Source: Pirellulaceae bacterium
GTDB taxonomy: Bacteria; Planctomycetota; Planctomycetia; Pirellulales; Pirellulaceae
Direction of reading: 5' to 3'
Assembly (NCBI GenBank): GCA_026004795.1
Contig: BPJV01000003.1
Span: forward strand, 558,001 to 622,000
Length of the DNA stretch: 64,000 bases
The position numbers and the translations under genes are program-made. A model generated the notes under the pieces. That model saw only the letters and a program-made list of their open reading frames with translations. It ran no database searches and was not told the DNA's origin. Below, piece by piece: positions 35,776 through 44,433 of this stretch; positions within the stretch are counted from its first letter, which is position 1, and every line of letters starts with the position of its first letter.

Positions 35776-37403
35776 ATGCTTCGCTGAGTCAGCCGAACGA
35801 CGCGCCCGCGTCGAGGCAATGGCGGCATTACCTGCTCGACCCGCCGCAGCGGGGCTGGCAGCGGTGGTGGGATTGGGCCGCTGACCATGTCAATCCGATC
35901 GTGATCAAGGAAGTTCGGCAGGCGTTGAAAAGCCGACAGTTTTCGATCAGTTTCTGTTCCACTTTGATCGTCGCCTTCGTTTGGACAATCGCCTACATCG
36001 CGGTGAACGTTCCCCGCATCTACTTCCTGCCTTCCGGCCATTCCCTGCTCGTCGGCTACTTGATCATTCTTACCTTTCCCTTGGTCGTGGTGATCCCTTA
36101 CGGTGCGTTCCGCTCCCTGTGTGCTGAGACCGAGGACAGCACGTTTGAATTGCTGAGCATATCGGGACTTTCCGCAGTACAAATCGTTCAAGGCAAACTG
36201 GCCTCGAGCTGTCTTCAGGTAATGCTATACCTCTCGGCAATGACCCCGTGCATCGTATTGACCTACCTGTTGCGGGGCCTCGACCTGCTAACCACCATTC
36301 TCTTTCTTGTCCTCACCATGCTACTATCGCTCACCGCCACCGTCGTCGGTTTGACGGTCGGGGCGATCGCCAAAGGGAAACTGATGCAACTGGGTGTATC
36401 CGTGATGCTCCTGACGGTGCTGCTGATCGTTTTCGCTTATTGGATGGGATTCACCGCCGCCGCGATCGGCTATGCAGCATTCCGCGGTGGCGAAAGTATT
36501 GCCTGGTTGGTCGCCTTGGGGATCGGAAGTATCCTCCTGGCCGGCAACGCCACGCTCGTTCGTGCCGCCGCTGCCGCCATCGACTTTCCCACCGAAAACC
36601 ACACCACGGCAATCCGGCACCGATTACTCGTCTTGACCATCCTGATCACCTTTTGGCAATTTCTGCTTTACGGGAGCGTTAGCGACCAAGGTCCCGTCAT
36701 CAACGCCTTCCTAACCATGCACACCGCAATTATTGCCATCATCGGTGCCATCATGATGGGAGAGAAAGGGATCCTTTCGCCCCGCGCGCAACGAACGCTC
36801 CCCCAAACCTTTCTCGGCCGCATGTTTCGTAGCTGGTTTTACCCCGGCGCTGGCCTTGGGTACCTCTTTCTGATCAGTCTGCATAGCGCGCAAGTGATCG
36901 CTACCGGTGCGTTTGACGTTTATTGCCGCAATACGACAACCAATTTGTGGGGAACCGAATCCGTCCTCCTCGTGGGTATCGCCTGTATGGCTTACTTGGC
37001 GCTGTACCTAGGATTGACCCGCCTGCTAATGCTGTTGATCCCCCTGTCGGTTCCCTTGCGAAAACTGTGGTCTCTATTCATCTTCATGCTATTGTTGGCG
37101 ATACTCCATCTGGGCCCTTTGACCGCTGCCTTCTATTGGCACGATTACCGATCATTCGACTATGGCATGCACCAGGTGTTCAATGTCCCCTGGACGATCA
37201 CGGAGATTATGTCCAGCGGATGGGTCACTACCGCCCCCGCCCTCACCTTGCTGGCGGTGCTGGCCGGCGTGGTTTTTCTGATCAACCTTAGCTTTACGAC
37301 GCGAGATGTGATGCTGATTCGCATAGCGGCCCCACCACCAGCAGACGATCCAAGGCAAGCATCACTCGGGTCGGCCAAGGTGGTTGATCCCTTCGCGGAT
37401 TGA
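35772..37403 (+). CDS. ABC-2 type exporter permease
   Basis: A 543-aa protein with about a dozen hydrophobic segments. Near residue 35 it carries NPIVIKEVRQALKSRQF, a pattern common just before the first helix of ABC-2 permeases (P...KE.r...r). Helices are grouped with a loop near the middle (IGAIMMGEKGILSPRAQRTLP), and a Pro-rich cytoplasmic tail ends the protein. It forms the membrane pore with the ATPase encoded just upstream and overlapping it by four bases. It is the last gene of the operon; about 150 bp separates it from the DUF3467 gene. Confidence 0.88.
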   Translation: MNASLSQPNDAPASRQWRHYLLDPPQRGWQRWWDWAADHVNPIVIKEVRQALKSRQFSISFCSTLIVAFVWTIAYIAVNVPRIYFLPSGHSLLVGYLIILTFPLVVVIPYGAFRSLCAETEDSTFELLSISGLSAVQIVQGKLASSCLQVMLYLSAMTPCIVLTYLLRGLDLLTTILFLVLTMLLSLTATVVGLTVGAIAKGKLMQLGVSVMLLTVLLIVFAYWMGFTAAAIGYAAFRGGESIAWLVALGIGSILLAGNATLVRAAAAAIDFPTENHTTAIRHRLLVLTILITFWQFLLYGSVSDQGPVINAFLTMHTAIIAIIGAIMMGEKGILSPRAQRTLPQTFLGRMFRSWFYPGAGLGYLFLISLHSAQVIATGAFDVYCRNTTTNLWGTESVLLVGIACMAYLALYLGLTRLLMLLIPLSVPLRKLWSLFIFMLLLAILHLGPLTAAFYWHDYRSFDYGMHQVFNVPWTITEIMSSGWVTTAPALTLLAVLAGVVFLINLSFTTRDVMLIRIAAPPPADDPRQASLGSAKVVDPFAD

Positions 37404-37553
37404 GCATAAAAACGCACCTCGTCGTCGTCGACGAAATGGCCTATGCAGCTATCCTGCAACATCCCTCCCGCATGGCCAAAGAGCCGCGGTCATGCCAGAA
37501 TGGTTTGTACCCTGAACGAAGTGCTCCCGTAGTCTCCCTGAGGGATAGTCTCC

Positions 37554-38393
37554 ATGACCACCGATGAGCCCAGATCACCGCAGCCCTCCGAGCAGCCCAT
37601 TCGGGCACGCGTACCCGACCACGTGGGACGTGGAGCGTTCAGCACGGGCGTGATCATTGTCACTGGACAAACGGAGGTGATTCTGGATTTTGTGCAGAAT
37701 TTGGGCCGACCGCACCAGATCGTGGCGAGAGTCGTCCTGCCTCATCCCGTCCTCCCTCAATTGTTGGATGCCCTGCGACGTAACATCGAGTTGTATCGTG
37801 GACGCTGGGGAGAACTGCCTCAAGTCGGCCCCACGACGGCCTCGCAACTCCCTTGGTCGGCCGAGGCGGCGCCCGCGGAGCCGCCGATCGGAACGAGCCA
37901 GTTCGTCGCAGGAGCCAACCAGCCACCGGCCACCAATGCACCCCCCTCCTCCACGGACACACCAACACCCGGTGGAACGGGGCAAGCGTCTCCTACCGCA
38001 AGTGATGCCGGGGAGGTACGATCGATGGAAACTCCTCCCCGACCACCCAGCACCGATCCCCATCCGGCATCGCCAGCCGCTGGTGGCTCCAGTAGCAATC
38101 ACATGCACCGGCCCTTGTCCGCGCAAGAGATATATGATGATCTAAAGATCCGTGATGAACTGTTAAGTGGCGCTTACGCCAACGCAGTGATGATTGGACA
38201 CGGTCCGCACGAATTCAGCTTCGACTTCATCACCAATTTCTATCCTCACTCGGCCGTCAGCGCGCGGGTTTTCTTGGCTGCAGGTCAGATCCCTCGTCTT
38301 TACGACAGCTTGCGAGGAACGTGGGAGCAACTCCGCAAGCGGTTGCACGGTCCCGGAGATTCGGGAGGCATGCCACCGACTTCACCAACTTGA
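37554..38393 (+). CDS. Double DUF3467 protein with Pro-rich linker
   Basis: A 279-aa protein containing two copies of a DUF3467-like module. One is at about 20-85 (FSTGVIIVTGQTEVILDFVQ, VARVVLPHPVLPQLLDAL), and one is near the C-terminus (YANAVMIGHGPHEFSFDFIT, VSARVFLAAGQIPRLYDSL). About 90 residues rich in Pro, Ala, Ser and Thr separate them. DUF3467 proteins are usually short single-domain proteins of unknown function in bacteria. The duplication suggests an intramolecular dimer of what is normally an oligomer. The Maf gene follows in the same direction with 136 bp between. Confidence 0.75.
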   Translation: MTTDEPRSPQPSEQPIRARVPDHVGRGAFSTGVIIVTGQTEVILDFVQNLGRPHQIVARVVLPHPVLPQLLDALRRNIELYRGRWGELPQVGPTTASQLPWSAEAAPAEPPIGTSQFVAGANQPPATNAPPSSTDTPTPGGTGQASPTASDAGEVRSMETPPRPPSTDPHPASPAAGGSSSNHMHRPLSAQEIYDDLKIRDELLSGAYANAVMIGHGPHEFSFDFITNFYPHSAVSARVFLAAGQIPRLYDSLRGTWEQLRKRLHGPGDSGGMPPTSPT

Positions 38394-38529
38394 GCGGATT
38401 GGACCTTGCCCGGGTCGGTCTTCGATAACCGTCGACTCGGCAGCCCATCGGCCTTCGCCCGATTCGATTACCATGGAACGATCGCCATGGATTGGCCCAT
38501 CCATCCTCACCCTTTCCCCCAGTTCGACG

Positions 38530-39120
38530 ATGTCCATCGACCTTCCTTTTCCGTTGGTGTTGGCCAGCCAATCTCCTCGCCGTCAACAGTTGCTGCGCGA
38601 GGCCGGCTACCGCTTCGAAGTGGTACCTCCGTCCACTTCTGCCGAAACCGGAGAGATGCCGAACGAGACAGTACCGGACTTGGTCGCCCGTATGGCTCGG
38701 CAAAAAGCCGAGGATGTCGCCAGCCGCATCCGGCATCCTGCCATCATCGTTGCCTGCGATACAGTCGCCGAACTTGATGGCGAAGCGATTGGCAAACCGC
38801 ACCATCGACGCCATGCCCAACAAATCCTCCGCCGCCTCAGTGGCCGAGAACACCGTGTCTACTCCGGTTTGCACCTCATTCGCACCACCGACCACCGTCG
38901 TGCACAGCGAGTCGAGCGCAGCGATCTACGGATGAAGCGGCTGAGCGAAGAGGATATTGACGCCTATCTTGATTCTGGCCAGTGGGAGGGGAAGGCAGGA
39001 GCGTTCGGCTACCAAGACGGCCATCCGTGGCTGGAGTTGATATCGGGAACTGCCGACAATGTAGTTGGACTGCCCCTACAATCGCTGCACCAACTCCTGG
39101 CCGAATTAACCACAACATGA
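38530..39120 (+). CDS. Maf-family nucleoside triphosphate pyrophosphatase
   Basis: The ATG at 38530 (MSIDLPFPLVLASQSPRR) gives the canonical Maf start; the track ORF begins far upstream, inside the DUF3467 gene. The 196-aa product has LASQSPRRQQLL, the RMARQKAEDV segment, ACDTVAELDGEAIGKP and GKAGAFGYQD, all conserved in the family. Maf proteins hydrolyse noncanonical or canonical NTPs (dTTP, UTP or m7GTP, depending on subgroup) and affect septum formation in Bacillus. The subgroup is not determined here. Confidence 0.93.
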   Translation: MSIDLPFPLVLASQSPRRQQLLREAGYRFEVVPPSTSAETGEMPNETVPDLVARMARQKAEDVASRIRHPAIIVACDTVAELDGEAIGKPHHRRHAQQILRRLSGREHRVYSGLHLIRTTDHRRAQRVERSDLRMKRLSEEDIDAYLDSGQWEGKAGAFGYQDGHPWLELISGTADNVVGLPLQSLHQLLAELTTT

Positions 39121-39843
39121 AGGATCCAAACTTGTTACCGTTCACGCCCCGAGGTAGTGTTTTTGGGCGAGGGTAATCCCGTTATTCAATACCAGCACGA
39201 AGCGCCAACGAGTGTGTATCCTGCAACCACCTCGACTCACTCGCTGCCGCGTCGTGCTGGTAACCCAGCGCATCGTCGTTCACGGCTTACACAACGGGTT
39301 GCGATTGTGGGAGGGCGAGGCTGCGGCTGAGCCGCACAGGACAAGTGGGCTGCGGAACCGGCTCGGGAGCAGCCTCGCCCTTTCGACCGAGCCGTGAACG
39401 GTTACCCAAACTTTGCCAGACGGCTTGCCGCGTGTCCGTACCTGATGGATGGGGCACTGCAAGCGAACCGTCGATCCCAACTGCGTGCTGCGGATAAGGA
39501 GATTGGCTTGTCGCCCCTCGGCTACCCACCCTACGACTGGGAAGATCCCTGACACCAGAAGCCGTGATGATGGCCTCGGGCGATCGGGAAACAAGCCGGT
39601 CAAATCCTCGTATGGTCTGCAGGCCGCGTGAAAGGGATTATAATCATCGTTCGTCAACTTCCCTCCTAGAACCACATCACTCGCCTTGTTGACCGCCACT
39701 GGCGTGGCGCACGCCTTAATGAGGAGGTGAAGACTCGCGGTGCGCCTGTCGGTACCATCCCGACGGTGGGCTTCGACATCACGGGCTTGTGAACCATCAT
39801 TCGGCTAACCTTCCTTGAACTTGCTTTTTGAAAGGATCTGTTT
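39121..39843. other. Intergenic region with a palindromic element
   Basis: About 720 bp between the Maf gene and the oxidoreductase gene. Short ORFs here conflict and have no domain. The left half contains a nested inverted-repeat element (39259-39406, listed separately). The right end holds the promoter and leader of the oxidoreductase, with AAAGGA before its ATG. Confidence 0.6.
39259..39406. repeat. Nested palindromic intergenic element (about 148 bp)
   Basis: Three pairs of arms are nested. GGTAAC (39259) pairs with GTTACC (39401), GTTCACGGCT (39278-39287) with AGCCGTGAAC (39390-39399), and GGGCGAGGCTGC (39313-39324) with GCAGCCTCGCCC (39369-39380). A small hairpin, TGCGGC-TGA-GCCGCA (39322-39336), sits inside and overlaps the left inner arm by three bases. 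The architecture suggests a REP- or MITE-like unit; no transposase is nearby. Confidence 0.7.
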
Positions 39844-41253
39844 ATGACTCGACAAAAGACACGTCGTCAGTTCTTGGGCACTGCCGCCGGCTTGAGTGCA
39901 GGCGTCTGGCTGGGTTCTTCGCTACAGCGAAGTACGCATGCTTCACCCCTGCAATCCCTGACCGCCGCCTGTATCGGTGTGGGTGGAAAAGGCGGTAGCG
40001 ATACCAGCCATATCGCCGAACAGGGCGTCAAGATCGTCGGCCTGTGCGATGTCGACGGCTTGCGCCTGCAAAAGAAGGGAGTCGAATTCCCCGATGCCGA
40101 GCAATTCCAGGATTACCGAGAGATGCTCGACAAACTCGGCGACAAGGTCGATATCGTTACCATCAGCACTCCGGACCATCACCACGCCTGCGCCGCGATG
40201 ATGGCCATGAAAATGAAGAAACACGTCTACTGCCAAAAACCATTGACGTGGTCCATCAAGGAGGCCCGCCTGTTGCGCGAGACAGCCGAAAAAATGGGAG
40301 TCGTCACTCAGATGGGAAATCAAGGGACCAGTGAAAACGGCCTGCGCGAAGCGGTGGAAGTAATCCGCTCCGGTGCCATCGGTCAGGTTCGTGAAGTCCA
40401 CGTGTGGTCCAACCGTCCGATCTGGCCCCAAGGTGGCGGGCGCCCCGAAGGAAGCGATCCGGTTCCTCCCGAACTTAATTGGGACGCTTGGATTGGTCCC
40501 GCACCGATGCGGCCCTACAAGAAGGACGTCTACCATCCGTTCAACTGGCGCGGTTGGATCGATTTCGGTACCGGCGCCTTGGGCGATATGGCATGCCATA
40601 CCACCAACATGCCGGTCATGGCGTTGAAATTGTGGGACCCAGTAGCCGTCACTGCGGTCGTCAACTCGGGAATCGTCGACAACGAACAGTATCCGTCGTA
40701 CTCGGTGCTGAAGTTCGAGTTTCCGGAACGTGAGGGCTTGGCCGCCACGGACTTCTATTGGTACGACGGTGGCCAACTTCCGCCCGACGAGATCATTGAG
40801 CAGTTGCCGGAGAGCTTCCGCAAACGGATCGCTGATCAAAAAGCAGGCAGACTCCGTCGGGGTACCAGCGGTGCCGTGGTCGTCGGCTCCGAGGGCATGA
40901 TCTTCTCGCCGGACGACTACGGTGCAACGTACGATCTGATCCGCAACGGCAAGGTGGTAGAGGACTATCAACCACCCGAGCCCAGCCTGCCGCGCATCCC
41001 GTTCCAGGGTGGCACCGACGAGCGGCAGAAGTGGGAATTCGTCAAGTCGATTACCGGCGAGTACGAACATGGCACGATGAGCAACTTCGGCTACGCTGGA
41101 CGCCTGACCGAAACCATGCTCGTCGGCATCATCGCCCTCCGCGGGGAAACTGGCAAACGATACGAATGGGATGCCAAGAACCTGCGGTGCACCAACGATG
41201 AATCGGTGAACCAGTTCACCGCTCGCGAGTATCGCGAAGGCTGGACGCTGTAG
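39844..41253 (+). CDS. Tat-exported Gfo/Idh/MocA-family oxidoreductase
   Basis: A 469-aa protein with a twin-arginine signal (RRQFLGTAAGLSAGVWLG) and then a Rossmann fold beginning AACIGVGGKGGSDTSH. The family EKP motif appears as YCQKPLTW, a Gln-for-Glu change that I recall from exported planctomycete members. The C-terminal dehydrogenase domain includes GTGALGDMACH and a final EGMIFSPDDYGATYDL segment. The family uses NAD(P) for sugar or polyol redox or related chemistry. Export of an already folded, cofactor-loaded enzyme through Tat is consistent. It is a single-gene unit flanked by repeat-rich DNA; its substrate is unknown. Confidence 0.92.
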   Translation: MTRQKTRRQFLGTAAGLSAGVWLGSSLQRSTHASPLQSLTAACIGVGGKGGSDTSHIAEQGVKIVGLCDVDGLRLQKKGVEFPDAEQFQDYREMLDKLGDKVDIVTISTPDHHHACAAMMAMKMKKHVYCQKPLTWSIKEARLLRETAEKMGVVTQMGNQGTSENGLREAVEVIRSGAIGQVREVHVWSNRPIWPQGGGRPEGSDPVPPELNWDAWIGPAPMRPYKKDVYHPFNWRGWIDFGTGALGDMACHTTNMPVMALKLWDPVAVTAVVNSGIVDNEQYPSYSVLKFEFPEREGLAATDFYWYDGGQLPPDEIIEQLPESFRKRIADQKAGRLRRGTSGAVVVGSEGMIFSPDDYGATYDLIRNGKVVEDYQPPEPSLPRIPFQGGTDERQKWEFVKSITGEYEHGTMSNFGYAGRLTETMLVGIIALRGETGKRYEWDAKNLRCTNDESVNQFTAREYREGWTL

Positions 41254-41579
41254 TCCTTTGTCGACTTGGCCACGGCGTTTTCCGCTAAATCGCCTCCGCT
41301 TTCGAGGGGCCATGGCAAGACCCGGCTGCGAACATGCGGCCCTATTTTGCCAGGCCCCTCGTTTCATTCCCCCAGGTGGTTGCCCGGATGGACGATTGAC
41401 ACAGGGATTATCGAGAAAAACGCCTCACGAAATCGAACGAATCGAGCGTGTTGGCGTAGCGGCAACCACGAGGAGAGAAAGAGCCCGTTAGCCGCGCCGG
41501 ACCGTACTTCTGCCCACGCCCCCCCTCTCTCCTGTCGAAGACCACGATGCAGCTCGATGCAAAGGACGCATCCGCTGCC

Positions 41580-41870
41580 TCCTGCCCCCCTACCCTTCCC
41601 CTCGGGAGGGTCGCGAGTAACGCACGGACTGGCTCACCCACATTCCCCCACCCTCCCGCCGCGAGGCTCACGAAACCGGGAATGACCATCCCCAAAAACC
41701 ACGAAACCATACCGCCACCCCACCCTCCCCCGGGAGGGTCGCGAGTAATGCAGAAGGTAGCCCACACGAACCTTTCCCCCACCCTCCCGATTCCGAGCGG
41801 GGCGCGAGCAATGCAAGGATTGGTTCTCCCAAATCCCCCTACCCTCCCCCTGGGAGGGTCGCGAGTAATG
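41580..41870. repeat. Cluster of dispersed CCCTCCC/GGGAGGG hairpin units
   Basis: Related units recur at irregular spacing: ACCCTTCCCCTCGGGAGGGT near 41592, CACCCTCCCGCC near 41649, CACCCTCCCCCGGGAGGGTC near 41730, ACCCTCCCGATTCC near 41781 and ACCCTCCCCCTGGGAGGGTC near 41841. Each complete one folds to a hairpin and is followed by GCGAGTAA(T/C)GC. They resemble dispersed planctomycete intergenic repeats and generate the Arg/Pro/Gly-rich spurious ORFs on both strands. Confidence 0.7.
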
Positions 41871-41940
41871 CGAGCGGGGAGGGCCCGAGCGGGGAGGGCG
41901 CGAGCGGGGAGGGCCCGAGCAGAGAGGCCACGAGCGATCC
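41871..41940. repeat. 15-bp tandem repeat, about 4.5 copies
   Basis: CGAGCGGGGAGGGCC begins at 41871, 41886 (ending GGGCG) and 41901. A diverged copy (CGAGCAGAGAGGCCA) is at 41916 and a partial unit at 41931. The 15-bp period keeps one reading frame open, giving the RALPARALPA pattern in the minus-strand ORF, which I take to be spurious. Confidence 0.85.
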
Positions 41941-42181
41941 ATGCGCGGAGGAGGTGGGTACAAAGTCGCACAGCGGTAAGGGACACGTTGGCGAGTCGCT
42001 GGAGTGTAGGCCCCCTCCCGGCTGCGGGGTTGAACGACGTTTGGACTGGTAAGGAGGAAATGATCGCCATGCCACGAGTCCAGTCGACTTGACCTGCCGC
42101 CGACCTCCCCCGCGAAATAGGGTGTTTAGTAACACGAGCGGTCGATGCGCGGGGGAGGTAGGCACAAAGACGCGCCGCGGT
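41929..42181. repeat. Diverged 49-bp direct repeat pair
   Basis: The stretch 41929-41977 (from CACGAGCGATCCATGCGCGG) reappears at 42133-42181 (from CACGAGCGGTCGATGCGCGG), with about 41 of 49 positions identical. The copies flank roughly 155 bp of unique sequence. They belong to the same repeat-rich stretch downstream of the oxidoreductase gene. Confidence 0.7.
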
Positions 42182-42489
42182 GGGGTGCGAATTGTGCCGG
42201 AGAAGCTGCGGGTGTTGATCAGCCACGGCAGCGCGAGCCCTCGCCGCCTGGCCATGGGGTACCGGATGGCAGGTGGTAGAGTTCGGACGGCGGCGGATAG
42301 GGTTGAGGGATGCCGTCCTATGGAATTGGCAAACGGTCCGCCGCGCCGGCGAGCCAACATCTTCCGCACAACAGGTTGATGGGTGACACGAGCGGCACAG
42401 GGTGCGGCAAGCCACCAATTACTTGGATCCAGCAACTATCGCCGCGGCCGGCCAATCACTCGATGGGCTGTTCAAAATATAACGCCACA

Positions 42490-44049
42490 CTAGTATCGCA
42501 GCTGGAGGCCTAGTCCAAGGGAATTAAGCCAGTACTTGCGTTCCTCGAAGTCCAATTGCGGATCGAGCGAACCGACCAGCGGATCGGATAGATTGACTGC
42601 TAGGTCCTTATCAAGCTGCCGTGACGCCTGGGCCACTTTGGGAATCAGCATGTAATGGTAGCCGACCGTGAAATCGAGCCCCGGTCGCAAAGCCCAGCCC
42701 AGATTGATTCCCACTTCCGGTACGATGATGAACGTATCGTCGGTGAACGGTTGGGAGTTGGTATCACGGACCAACAGTCCTTGCGGTTCGACGTTGGTAG
42801 CCCCCCCCGATGCGGTCGTCGTCGTGCCGCGAAGACGCACACGACGGGTGAGATTGCCCAGTCCCATGCGGAACATCGTCTCAATGTGCAGTCGTCCTAT
42901 ACGACGCGTGCTCATGATGCCGTACGTTCCACCATGGAAGCGATTCTCCGTGTCAAACTGATCGCGAACGTCGATCGTCGCACCTTGCAAATTGTTGTTA
43001 TTGCCGGTAACCAAAGTATGGGATTCGATGATCAACCCCTCATCGATCCCGACATACTTATACCCTGACAACCAGTCCACGCGTGTGTAACGATCTCGGT
43101 ACAGCAAGCGGCGCATGCCCAGATCGACCCCGTCGACGCGGCTGGTCAACAACACATCGATGGCACCTTCGCTGTCTCCCGGATAAGCAACCAATTGCGC
43201 ATCCGGTGTAGGCGTGTTCAAGACGGTGGTATTCAAGAACGGGCGCGCAAGAATTGGAAAATCGGAGGAGTCAAAGGCGAACAAATCATCACGATCCCCT
43301 GCATTCCAGTAGCGAACATCCACTCCAAAACACTCGCTTTCATCAAGCCAGGTGCTGAACGTCAACCGCATCCCTAGTGACACGTCATCGCCGATCGGCT
43401 GCTCGCCGAACAGGACCTGAGTAGTGGGCTGGCCGAGTTCTCCGGCCACGCCGGGAGCTGTTCCTGCGGGGCTGGTGGTCACTAGGGCCGGCGGTCCATG
43501 AGCGCGGCGCCAATACAGAGGCAGCTCGGCCCGCACCCGCAATCGATACCACAGCGCCATTAGAGGGCCACAGCCAGGCGGACAGGGAGTCGTGCACGTA
43601 GGAGCAATCGCGGAGTACCCCCCGCCACAGCAATCACATCCGAAGCCATCGCAGCCGAACGCCCCACACGCTTCAACGGCCGCGCCGCGCGTTTCATAGC
43701 TCGCCCCTTCGTCCCACACTTCCTCGAAAACGGGAGTAGATTCGCGAACTCGATACCTCGCTTGCAGGCCAGCAGACGGCCCTTCCGGCGCTTTCACCGA
43801 TTCGACGACCGAGGAAGTCTCCGCGCCCGAATCTTGAGATCGATACGCGGCCGATTGGACGTTGCGTGAGGAGCCTCTTCTGTGGCCCGCAGCCCGGATG
43901 CGACGCTCTTCTCCCCGTTCATGCTCTGTACCGGAGGAAACGGCAGGGTAACGTTGCCGTACGGTCGTGCCGCTGCGGTACTGCCCTGAAGCGGGACGTG
44001 GTATCACCAGAAGCATCCCTAGGGCGACCATCACCAAGACCGGTTTCAT
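42490..44049 (-). CDS. BBP7-family planctomycete outer-membrane beta-barrel protein
   Basis: The ATG at 44049 (MKPVLVMVALGMLLVIPRPASG) gives a clean signal peptide; the track ORF starts 126 codons upstream and overlaps the phosphatase gene. The 519-aa product has an Arg/Ser-rich segment and then a Cys/Gly-rich patch (CGAFGCDGFGCDCCGGG). A long series of amphipathic beta-strands follows (LGMRRLLYRDRYTRVDWLSGYKYV), closing with LGLGLQLRY, whose terminal aromatic residue is typical of outer-membrane barrels. BBP7 is a Planctomycetota-specific family. It probably sits in the outer membrane; pore function is not established. Confidence 0.8.
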   Translation of the reverse strand: MKPVLVMVALGMLLVIPRPASGQYRSGTTVRQRYPAVSSGTEHERGEERRIRAAGHRRGSSRNVQSAAYRSQDSGAETSSVVESVKAPEGPSAGLQARYRVRESTPVFEEVWDEGASYETRGAAVEACGAFGCDGFGCDCCGGGYSAIAPTCTTPCPPGCGPLMALWYRLRVRAELPLYWRRAHGPPALVTTSPAGTAPGVAGELGQPTTQVLFGEQPIGDDVSLGMRLTFSTWLDESECFGVDVRYWNAGDRDDLFAFDSSDFPILARPFLNTTVLNTPTPDAQLVAYPGDSEGAIDVLLTSRVDGVDLGMRRLLYRDRYTRVDWLSGYKYVGIDEGLIIESHTLVTGNNNNLQGATIDVRDQFDTENRFHGGTYGIMSTRRIGRLHIETMFRMGLGNLTRRVRLRGTTTTASGGATNVEPQGLLVRDTNSQPFTDDTFIIVPEVGINLGWALRPGLDFTVGYHYMLIPKVAQASRQLDKDLAVNLSDPLVGSLDPQLDFEERKYWLNSLGLGLQLRY

Positions 44050-44433
44050 CGGCACACCCGACCGAATCGCTGTGGCGACTGCTATCGGTCGACCTCCCGC
44101 TCTGCTTACGATCGTCACGCACGCCGAATAGATCGATTCGTCGCTCCCTGAAGATCTACGCTTGGCCGATGCCCACCGCGAGAACCGCCGAGTCCTGCCA
44201 GAATCATGCGCATCAATCATGGAACACCTGAGCTTCGAATGTACCGACAAAATGGCTACGACTATGCCTCTTAAGTCGGCTATTCGGGTCGCGGCGATTG
44301 AGCAAACCTGGCAAGATTTGTCGGCCAGGCGCCCTTTGCGGGCCAGATTTCTGTCTCGTGGCAAGCTGATCAAGAGGTTGGATGCGCCAGTCGCGAGGTG
44401 GGAATGACTGGGAATGACGTGGGACAAGGCAGC

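Larger units (their letters stand above)
41254..42489. other. Repeat-rich non-coding region between oxidoreductase and BBP7 genes
   Basis: About 1.2 kb. The long ORFs here (336, 198 and 181 aa) are built from the repeats, run on both strands and have Pro/Arg/Gly-rich low-complexity translations. I therefore treat the whole stretch as non-coding repeat DNA. The 3' ends of the oxidoreductase and BBP7 genes face each other across it. Confidence 0.65.

Noticed and set aside
37554-38393. Secreted or membrane protein reading of the DUF3467 ORF
   Set aside because: There is no signal peptide and no hydrophobic helix; the Pro-rich segment is a linker.
41580-41940. Possible CRISPR array
   Set aside because: The repeat units are of unequal length, are imperfect palindromes, have irregular spacing and lack regular unique spacers; no cas gene is present.
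41408-42418. 336-aa minus-strand ORF and overlapping 198- and 181-aa ORFs
   Set aside because: Their translations are low-complexity Arg/Pro/Gly/Ala strings produced by the hairpin units and the 15-bp tandem repeat, with conflicting frames on both strands and no domain.
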